The notes beneath the pieces were generated by a model that had not been told where the DNA came from, ran no database searches, and worked only from the letters and a program-made list of their open reading frames with translations. From CAYPOY01 sp964412395 (GTDB lineage: Bacteria > Chloroflexota > Anaerolineae > B4-G1), in the NCBI GenBank assembly GCA_964412395.1, contig CAYPOY010000110.1:1-14601 (forward strand): a stretch of 14,601 nt of DNA. The letters run 5' to 3'. The stretch's first letter is position 1. Each line of letters begins with the position of its first letter. The position numbers and the translations under genes are program-made. Shown one piece after another: positions 1 through 5,439 of this stretch.

Positions 1-102
1 CGTCTGGCAGTCATCGCAGCGGTCGGCACGCGCCCCTACTACCGGGAACGGGGGTTCGAGCAGGGCGAACTGTACGTGGTCGGCGAGACGCAAGGCACCT
101 GA
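1..102 (+). CDS. Elp3-like tRNA-modifying radical SAM/acetyltransferase, C-terminal end only
   Basis: Partial gene: only the last 33 residues and the TGA stop are in the window, in frame from base 1. The peptide has the pattern LAVIAAVGTRPYYRERGFE followed by a short strand GELYVV. This matches the end of the GNAT (acetyltransferase) domain of bacterial and archaeal Elp3 proteins, where an AVIS-x-IG-x-REYYR-x-GY segment closes the fold. Elp3 couples radical SAM chemistry to acetyl-CoA to make 5-carboxymethyl-type modifications on the wobble uridine of tRNA. The family call rests on this short tail; the radical SAM part lies outside. Another GNAT-fold protein is possible. The gene ends just before the promoter of the next unit. 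Confidence 0.55.
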   Translation, partial: RLAVIAAVGTRPYYRERGFEQGELYVVGETQGT

Positions 103-105
103 GAA

Positions 106-134
106 TTGACACCCCCTGTGTTTTCCGCTATACT
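106..134 (+). promoter_or_regulatory. Sigma-70-type promoter for the Phd-like/C39 peptidase pair
   Basis: TTGACA at 106-111 and TATACT at 129-134 are separated by 17 bp, close to the perfect consensus. Transcription should start near 141, about 43 bases before the ATG at 184. The -35 begins four bases after the stop codon of the upstream gene. Confidence 0.85.
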
Positions 135-183
135 GAATGGTGACTGGTAGTGTGGACAAAGTCCTCGTTGGAGGAACAGAACT

Positions 184-672
184 ATGAGCAAGGAGCACGG
201 TCGGGGGTGTACTCGAATCATCAAAATCCGGGATGGAAACAGTATGGATGATCCAAAACGAGTGAGAGAAAACAAAGCGTCGTACTCCGCGTCAGTGGCC
301 GATCTCAGTCACCCCATCATCTTGGAGCGCGATGGACAACCTGTGGCCGCGTTGATGAGCATCGAGGAATATGCACGCTACCAGGCCCTGTTGAAGGAAC
401 ACCAGAGAATATCCGCGCTCGAAGCACGCCGCGCAGCCGACCGTGCCGTGTTCGGCGATCTGGTCGGCTGTGCACTAAGCAGTGGGGAGCCCGCATGGGT
501 TCCTGCTCCCAAACCGCATTGGCGCGTACCCTATCGGAGTTTCGACGGAACGTTGCTGGTCGTAGTGGAGGTGGACGCACGCACGCGGGCCGTATCGCTG
601 ACAGACGAGGAACGCGCGGCGCTCCTGAAACAGGTTGAACGTCTGGCGACCACCAGCGATGTCTCCGCTTGA
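184..672 (+). CDS. Phd/YefM-like antitoxin-type protein with a C-terminal extension
   Basis: 162 aa. Residues about 30-75 resemble the N-terminal half of Phd/YefM antitoxins: a segment ending in HPIILERDGQPVAAL, then a helix beginning MSIEEYARYQALL. In that family this part dimerises and binds the operator. Phd/YefM proteins usually have about 80-90 residues; this one continues with a helix (75-95), a Trp/Pro-rich linker (101-117) and a C-terminal unit (about 117-157) with a strand pair around FDGTLLVVVEVD and a helix rich in Glu, Leu and Arg. I do not recognise that tail. The start at 184 has GGAGGA at 170-175, 8 bases upstream; ATG 244 is an alternative that removes 20 poorly conserved residues. 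The 3' end overlaps the C39-type peptidase gene by 14 bases, implying co-translation. Probable role: DNA-binding autoregulator or inhibitor of its neighbour. Family call fairly sure; function inferred. Confidence 0.7.
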   Translation: MSKEHGRGCTRIIKIRDGNSMDDPKRVRENKASYSASVADLSHPIILERDGQPVAALMSIEEYARYQALLKEHQRISALEARRAADRAVFGDLVGCALSSGEPAWVPAPKPHWRVPYRSFDGTLLVVVEVDARTRAVSLTDEERAALLKQVERLATTSDVSA

Positions 673-1129
673 GCCGCCCGTCCATGTCCGGCAGATGGCG
701 TTGGGGTATTGTCTGCCCGCTTGTGCGCAGATGGCGCTGGCGCAGTTGGGCATCGTGGTCTCCCAGGCGCAGTTAGCCGGGACCTTGGGCACTCGGGTCG
801 GCGTGGGAACGCCTTTTTCGCGGGTGGAGCGCCTGGTGCAATGGAACGTCCATGTGCAGTTGACGCGACGGGCCTCAATCGAGGATCTGGTTGCATCCCT
901 AGCTGCTGATATGGCAGTGATCGTCGCTGTCACAACGACGCCAGGGTTATCAGGGTGGGGCAACATTCGCACGCAGCATACAGTATTGGTGGTAGATGCC
1001 GGCGCTGAGCAGATCACGTACCACGACCCGGATTTGACATACGGGCCGGTCTTTGCTCTGCGTGCCGAGTTTCTCCTGGCATGGAGCGAAATGGATGAGC
1101 GGGCAGCGTTTTTGAGCCGGGATCGTTGA
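659..1129 (+). CDS. C39-like papain-fold cysteine peptidase
   Basis: 156 aa, a stand-alone peptidase domain without transporter or signal peptide. The N-terminal motif RQMALGYCLPACAQM (residues 11-25) fits the C39/papain-like arrangement, with Gln12 as possible oxyanion-hole residue and Cys18 as nucleophile. TQHTVLVVDA supplies the catalytic His107, and YHDPDL supplies Asp123. The triad therefore looks complete. C39 peptidases usually cleave double-glycine leaders of exported peptides and are fused to ABC exporters; this protein has no such partner nearby. The ATG at 659 lies inside the end of the upstream Phd-like gene with no clear Shine-Dalgarno sequence, suggesting translational coupling. 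An in-frame TTG at 635 is an alternative. It could be a toxin-like or processing protease controlled by the Phd-like protein. Family confident, substrate unknown. Confidence 0.72.
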   Translation: MSPLEPPVHVRQMALGYCLPACAQMALAQLGIVVSQAQLAGTLGTRVGVGTPFSRVERLVQWNVHVQLTRRASIEDLVASLAADMAVIVAVTTTPGLSGWGNIRTQHTVLVVDAGAEQITYHDPDLTYGPVFALRAEFLLAWSEMDERAAFLSRDR

Positions 1130-1157
1130 TTTCTCAATCTGTGGTTCTCCCCCCACA

Positions 1158-1204
1158 AACCCACTGGCCCGGTCGGGGCACACTCCCCGCCGGGCCAGTG
1201 GGTT
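1158..1204 (+). terminator. Strong stem-loop terminator after the C39 peptidase gene
   Basis: Perfect 15-bp arms at 1158-1172 and 1190-1204 are extended by CGGGG/CCCCG (1174-1178 and 1185-1189), giving about 20 bp with one bulged T and a six-base loop. It starts 29 bases after the peptidase stop. The following T tract is short (TTGTTT), so termination may rely on hairpin strength. Confidence 0.8.
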
Positions 1205-1228
1205 GTTTACACTCACCGCAACTTCTAC

Positions 1229-1275
1229 CCCTCCTCGGTGTTGTTGTAACTGATAGAACACTATGCCGAGGAGGG
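1229..1275 (+). promoter_or_regulatory. Inverted repeat covering the fabH ribosome binding site
   Basis: A perfect 10-bp inverted repeat: left arm 1229-1238 (CCCTCCTCGG), right arm 1266-1275 (CCGAGGAGGG). The right arm contains the Shine-Dalgarno core GGAGG (1270-1274), 8 bases before the fabH ATG. The 27-base loop can add a TGTT/AACA pairing (1239-1242 with 1257-1260). In mRNA this would hide the ribosome binding site; as DNA it could be an operator. I saw no convincing fabH promoter in 1205-1282. Confidence 0.55.
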
Positions 1276-1282
1276 AGACCAA

Positions 1283-2458
1283 ATGAAGCGATATGGACGT
1301 ATCACCGGTTGGGGCAAGTCTGTTCCCCAGCGCATCCTCACCAACCACGACCTGGAGCAGATGGTGGACACTTCCGACGAATGGATCGTCACACGCACGG
1401 GCATCCGCGAGCGACACATCGCCGGGCCGGGCGAGACGACAGCCACGATGTCGGTCGAGGCTTGCCAGAAGGCACTGGAGCAAGCGGAAGTCAGCCCCGA
1501 AGAAGTTGATCTCATCATCATCGCCACCTCGACACCCGATTACCTCTGCCCACCAGTCTCCAGCATGGTTCAAGATCAACTGGGCGCGACGCGGGCGGCG
1601 GCCTTCACGCTGGTGGCCGGCTGCACCGGGTTCGTCTACGGCCTGGTGACCGCCAGCCAGTTCATCGAGACCGGCCTGTACGAAAAGGTGCTGGTGGTCG
1701 GGGTCGAGACGCTTTCAATGGCCGTGGACTGGACAGATCGCAGCACCTGTGTGCTCTTTGGGGATGGTGGGGCGGCTGTCCTGGTGGAAGCCAGCGATCA
1801 GCCCACGGGGATCTTGAGTTGCGAACTCGGCTCCGACGGCAGCGATTGGGACGCCCTCTACTACCCCAGCGGTGGCTGCGCCAACCCCTTCAGCGAGAAG
1901 GTGCTGCGTAACCGCGAGCACTACCTGCGGATGGACGGCCGGCGCATCTTCAAGTTCGCCACCCGCAAGATGGCCCAGGCGGTGACCAACGTCGTGCGGA
2001 CCAGCGGCCTGACCTGGGACGACGTCGAACTGATCATCCCTCACCAGGCCAACTCCCGCATCATCGAACTGGCAGTGCGCCGGTTGAGGGTCGCCCCGGA
2101 GAAGGTGATGGTCAATATTGACCGCTATGGCAACACCTCGGCGGCATCCATCCCGCTGGCGCTGTGCGACGCGTTGGAAGAGGGCCGCCTGAAGTCTGGC
2201 GACCACGTAGTGCTGGTCGGCTTTGGTGCGGGGCTCACCTGGGCAGCGGCGGTGCTACACTGGCAACCGGAGAAAGTGGCCGAGGAGCCGATCAGTGTGG
2301 AGGGTTGGCCGCTGCTATCGAACCTGTTTCAACCAGCCACGCGGGTGCGAAACGCCGTGCGGAGCACGCAGGTAGTTGCCCGCGCACGGCTGCAGGGCGT
2401 GGCGCTGGCAGTGGTGACGCCGATCAACCAGTGGCAACGGCGTCTCAAGCGCGGGTAG
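1283..2458 (+). CDS. fabH: Beta-ketoacyl-ACP synthase III (FabH-type)
   Basis: 391 aa. FabH condenses acetyl-CoA (or a branched starter) with malonyl-ACP to begin type II fatty-acid synthesis in the cytoplasm. The catalytic triad is present: Cys114 in VAGCTGFVYG, His254 in IPHQAN and Asn284 in RYGNTSAAS. The N-terminal thiolase-fold signature DEWIVTRTGIRERH (32-45) and the glycine-rich end GFGAGLTWAA (314-323) are also typical. Homologues normally stop near residue 330; this one has about 60 more residues (331-391), basic and partly hydrophobic, with no recognised domain. The ATG is preceded by GGAGG at 1270-1274, inside an inverted repeat that may control translation. The gene stands alone, and no other fab genes are in the window. 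The family call is secure; whether the substrate is acetyl-CoA or another acyl-CoA cannot be told. Confidence 0.92.
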   Translation: MKRYGRITGWGKSVPQRILTNHDLEQMVDTSDEWIVTRTGIRERHIAGPGETTATMSVEACQKALEQAEVSPEEVDLIIIATSTPDYLCPPVSSMVQDQLGATRAAAFTLVAGCTGFVYGLVTASQFIETGLYEKVLVVGVETLSMAVDWTDRSTCVLFGDGGAAVLVEASDQPTGILSCELGSDGSDWDALYYPSGGCANPFSEKVLRNREHYLRMDGRRIFKFATRKMAQAVTNVVRTSGLTWDDVELIIPHQANSRIIELAVRRLRVAPEKVMVNIDRYGNTSAASIPLALCDALEEGRLKSGDHVVLVGFGAGLTWAAAVLHWQPEKVAEEPISVEGWPLLSNLFQPATRVRNAVRSTQVVARARLQGVALAVVTPINQWQRRLKRG

Positions 2459-2503
2459 CCGTTGCACCCCAACCACTGCCGTAAACAGGCGCTGTGAAGA
2501 GGA

Positions 2504-2606
2504 CGCCGCCCTGAAGAGGCGGCGCTGGAAAACCCAACACCGGTTCTCACAGACCGGTGCGTTGGCGCTGCCCGGAGACGTTACCCCCAGGCAGCGCCTC
2601 GCTTTT
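2504..2606 (+). terminator. Cluster of three hairpins ending in a rho-independent terminator after fabH
   Basis: The 220-bp gap after fabH holds no gene. It contains CGCCGCC/GGCGGCG (2504-2510 with 2518-2524, 7-base loop), an arm pair built on ACCGGT (about 2534-2544 with 2553-2565, two-base bulge), and the terminator GGCGCTGCC/GGCAGCGCC (2564-2572 with 2590-2598) followed by TCGCTTTTCC. The second and third stems share bases 2564-2565, so they compete. Confidence 0.65.
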
Positions 2607-2626
2607 CCAGTCACGGCTGCCACGAG

Positions 2627-2655
2627 TTGATATGGAAGACAAGTTATGCTATACT
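2627..2655 (+). promoter_or_regulatory. Promoter of the triosephosphate-isomerase-like gene
   Basis: TTGATA at 2627-2632, a 17-bp spacer and TATACT at 2650-2655, with an extended -10 TGC at 2647-2649. Transcription should begin near 2662. This excludes the upstream ATG at 2646 as a translation start and supports the GTG at 2679. Confidence 0.8.
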
Positions 2656-2678
2656 CTTTGCACGAGGAGGTAGAGAGT

Positions 2679-3464
2679 GTGGAAGACCGGTCTGGCCGTA
2701 AACCGTTCGCCATCGCCAATTGGAAGATGGCGATGACGATCTCAGAAAGTCTCGCCTTCGTGCGCAAGTTCCGCACCGCCGTCGGGGATCTGGCCCAGGC
2801 TGTGGACATCGTTCTCTGCCCACCGTATACCGCGCTCCATGCGGCGGCACAGGCGCTGGCGGGCAGCCCCATCGGGCTGGGGGCACAGAACCTGTGCGCC
2901 ACGCCGGGGAAGGCCCACACGGGGGAAATCTCCGCTCCGCTGCTGGCTGACGCTGGCTGTGAGTGGGTGCTGCTGGGCCATTGGGAGATCCGCCGTCACA
3001 TGGGTGAGACCGACGTGGATGTCAACCGCAAGATGCACGCGGCGTTCCAAGCCGGTCTGCGGCCCATCCTGTTGGTGGGAGAGGCGGCCATGGAGCGGGG
3101 ACGATCTGAGGAGACACTGGCGGCGCGGCTGCCCCATCTGTTCGCAGAGTGTGGGGCAGAGCAGGTAGCCCGGATGGCCATAGTCTACGAGCCAGAGTGG
3201 ACGATTGGGGCACAAGAGCCAGCTCCGCCTGATTATGTCGCGGCCGGCTGCCGCTTTATACGGCAGTGGATCGGTCGGGAGTACGGGGTAGGCGTGGCAG
3301 AAGGAGTGCGGACCATCTATGGTGGCAGTGTAGCGCCGGCGTACGCCGAGGGGCTGCTGGCCTCACCAGAGGTGGACGGACTGGGAGCCAGCCGTAAAGG
3401 ACGGGATCCCATCGCTTTCGCCGAGATTGTGCGATTGATCGCGACGGCCAAGTGGCTGATGTGA
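2679..3464 (+). CDS. Divergent triosephosphate isomerase family protein
   Basis: 261 aa from the GTG at 2679, which has GGAGG at 2666-2670, 8 bases upstream. Triosephosphate isomerase interconverts dihydroxyacetone phosphate and glyceraldehyde 3-phosphate. Conserved parts: NWKM (Asn14, Lys16), GAQNLC (68-73), catalytic His101, catalytic Glu171 in VYEPEWTIG, and YGGSV (214-218). Unusual parts: the usual GHSERR motif reads GHWEIRR (100-106), a Ser-to-Trp change with one extra residue. The mobile loop 6 that normally reads PVWAIGTG is PEWTIGAQ. The phosphate-binding GG near the C terminus is replaced by DGLGASRKGRDP. It may therefore act on a related phosphosugar, as the TIM-family isomerases of erythritol catabolism do, or be a low-activity paralogue. 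Its own promoter and terminator-bounded position argue for independent expression. Family confident, substrate open. Confidence 0.75.
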   Translation: MEDRSGRKPFAIANWKMAMTISESLAFVRKFRTAVGDLAQAVDIVLCPPYTALHAAAQALAGSPIGLGAQNLCATPGKAHTGEISAPLLADAGCEWVLLGHWEIRRHMGETDVDVNRKMHAAFQAGLRPILLVGEAAMERGRSEETLAARLPHLFAECGAEQVARMAIVYEPEWTIGAQEPAPPDYVAAGCRFIRQWIGREYGVGVAEGVRTIYGGSVAPAYAEGLLASPEVDGLGASRKGRDPIAFAEIVRLIATAKWLM

Positions 3465-3472
3465 CCAAATCC

Positions 3473-3501
3473 TTGACAATGTCATTCAAATCCACTATAC
3501 T
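3473..3501 (+). promoter_or_regulatory. Promoter of the acyl-CoA ligase gene with flanking inverted repeat
   Basis: TTGACA (3473-3478), 17 bp, TATACT (3496-3501). A 7-bp inverted repeat TGACAAT (3474-3480) and ATTGTCA (3502-3508) brackets the promoter from the -35 to about the start site and could be operator half-sites. Predicted transcription start is near 3508. Confidence 0.85.
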
Positions 3502-3545
3502 ATTGTCAGAAGTCCGCTTCAACTTTAGATGGTACACCTCTATCG

Positions 3546-3591
3546 CTCCTTAACCAAGGAGGTGCCCCGCACGCTCACAAATAAAGGAGGT
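3546..3591 (+). promoter_or_regulatory. Tandem Shine-Dalgarno repeats with one anti-SD in the acyl-CoA ligase leader
   Basis: AAGGAGGT occurs twice, at 3556-3563 and 3584-3591. Only the second is properly placed, 6 bases before the ATG at 3598. CTCCTT at 3546-3551 pairs with the first copy through an AACC loop, and could alternatively pair with the second. A two-state leader is possible but unproven. Confidence 0.4.
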
Positions 3592-3597
3592 ATCACT

Positions 3598-5303
3598 ATG
3601 GCAAAGCCCTGGCTCGACAACTACGAAGAAGGGATCCCGGCCGAGGTGGAGATACCGGATTACCCGGTCACACAGAACCTCATCAATGCTGCCAAAAAGT
3701 ATCCCAACAACACAGCACTGATTTTCGGCAACGTGGCTGAAGCCTTAGGTAATGCGCTCATGGACTCCAAGATGGAGTACCACAGGCTGCTTGACCTGAC
3801 GTATCGTTTCGCCGCCGCGCTGCAGCAATTGGGAGTCAAAAAAGGCGACCGGGTGGCCATCTACCTTGCCAATTGTCCCCAGTTCCTCATCGCCTACTAC
3901 GCCACGCTGATGATCGGTGGTGTAGTCGTACCGTGTAACCCCCAGTACGTGGCCCGCGAGATGAAGCACCAGTTGAACGACGCCGGCGCTGAGACCATCA
4001 TCACCCTCAGCCTGATGTACCCCATCGTGAAGCAGATTCGCGCCGAGACCTCGCTCAAGCAGGTCATCGTCACCAACATCAAAGAGTACTTTCCCGGCCT
4101 GCTCAAGTTCCTGTTCACCGTCGCCATGGAGAAGAAGGAAGGACACTACCAGGACATCTCCGGCGATGCCAACACCTATTGGTTCCAGGATGTCCTCGAC
4201 AAAGCGCCCGCCAGGCCCACGCTGGTGGAGGTTGACATGCAGGACACTGCCATCCTGATGTACACCGGCGGCACCACCGGCCTATCCAAGGCCGCGCAAC
4301 TCACCCACCGCAACGTGCAGGCCAACACGGTGCAGACCCGGGCCTGGTTCCCCACCCTCGTCGAAGGGAAGGAAGTTGTCCTGACTTCCCTACCCTTGTT
4401 CCACTGTTACGCCATGATCACCTGCTCGCGGGTAGCATGATCCTGATCCCCAATCCGCGCGTGTTGCCCCACATCCTCAAGTCCATCAACAAGCACCGCC
4501 CCACCCTCTACCCAGGCGTGCCGGCCCTTTACGTCTCTCTCATCAACCACCCCGACATTAACAAATACGACGTCAGTTCCATCAAAGCCTGCATCAGCGG
4601 GGCGGCGCCTCTGCCGGTCGAGGTGCAGCAGAAATTCCAGACACTCACCGGAGGGCGGTTGGTGGAGGGATACGGCCTCAGCGAGGCCACCCCTGTTACC
4701 CACGCCAACCCCATCTATGGCGAGAATCGCATTGGAACCATCGGCCTGCCCTTCCCCAGCACCGAGGCCAAGGTTATGGACACTGAAACCGGGACGCAGG
4801 AAATGCCGGTGGGCGAGGTCGGCGAACTGGTCATCCGGGGGCCGCAGGTGATGAAGGGTTACTGGCAAATGCCCACTGAAACGGCCAACGTCCTGCGCGA
4901 CGGCTGGCTCTACACCGGGGACATCGCTCGCATGGACGCGGACGGCTACTTTCAGATCGTGGACCGCAAAAAGGACATGATTCTGGGCGCGGGAGGGTTC
5001 AACATCTATCCCCGCGAGGTCGAGGAGGTGCTGTACCAGCATCCCAAGGTTCAGGAATGTGCTGTGGCGGGCGTGCCGGTCAAGGAGAAGGGTGAGCGGG
5101 TGAAGGCCTTCATCGTCCTCAAGGAAGGCAAGACGTCCACCGAGGAAGAAATGATCGAGTTCTGCCGCGAGAACATGGCCCGCTACAAGGTGCCCAAGTT
5201 CATCGAGTTCCGCGACGAACTGCCCAAGACGATGGTCGGCAAGGTTCTACGGCGCGTGCTGCTCGAGGAAGAGAAGAAGAAACTGGCTGAGCAACAGCAG
5301 TGA
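3598..5303 (+). pseudogene. Long-chain acyl-CoA ligase (FadD-like), frameshifted
   Basis: Acyl-CoA ligases activate fatty acids with ATP and CoA at the inner face of the membrane. The first half (3598-4440) carries the ATP-binding loop YTGGTTGLSKAAQLTH, beginning at residue 222, and ends prematurely after PLFHCYAMITC. The second half (phase of 4437-5303) continues in another frame with LLAGSMILIP, GYGLSEATPVTH, the hinge region DGWLYTGDIARMDADGYF, DRKKDMIL, and the C-terminal catalytic-Lys motif PKTMVGKVLRR. Compared with typical family members about five residues are missing at the junction, so this looks like a small out-of-frame deletion (about 16-19 bases, net 3n+1) rather than one lost base. 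CTGC at the junction could be slippage microhomology. The stop and an ATG overlap as ATGA (4437-4440), so a split product is conceivable. The start at 3598 is chosen over 3529 because of AAAGGAGG at 3583-3590. A sequencing or assembly error is possible. Confidence 0.85.
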
Positions 5304-5329
5304 CGCTTACTTCTCCTCCTGGATACACT

Positions 5330-5358
5330 AAAGGCGGAGCCGACGGGCTCCGCCTTTT
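5330..5358 (+). terminator. Rho-independent terminator of the acyl-CoA ligase gene
   Basis: AAAGGCGGAGCC (5330-5341) pairs with GGCTCCGCCTTT (5346-5357), a 12-bp stem with GACG loop and four Ts. It lies between convergent genes and, being A/T-flanked on both sides, may also stop ftsH transcripts coming from the right. Confidence 0.85.
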
Positions 5359-5439
5359 GGTCACTATACAATCATCGTTGGTCCTGTTAATCCTCTTCCG
5401 CCATCCCCTTCAGAAAAACGACCTTGACCATCTCACCGC

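Noticed and set aside
475..1164. 229-aa minus-strand frame over the Phd-like and C39 genes
   Set aside because: The overlapping plus-strand genes have a promoter, coupled starts and family motifs; the minus frame has none.
2504..2606. T-box or known riboswitch between fabH and the isomerase gene
   Set aside because: No T-box sequence or recognised aptamer core is visible; only generic hairpins are supported.
3529..3597. Upstream in-frame ATG of the acyl-CoA ligase
   Set aside because: It has no ribosome site and adds non-conserved residues spanning the leader; ATG 3598 has AAAGGAGG at 3583-3590.
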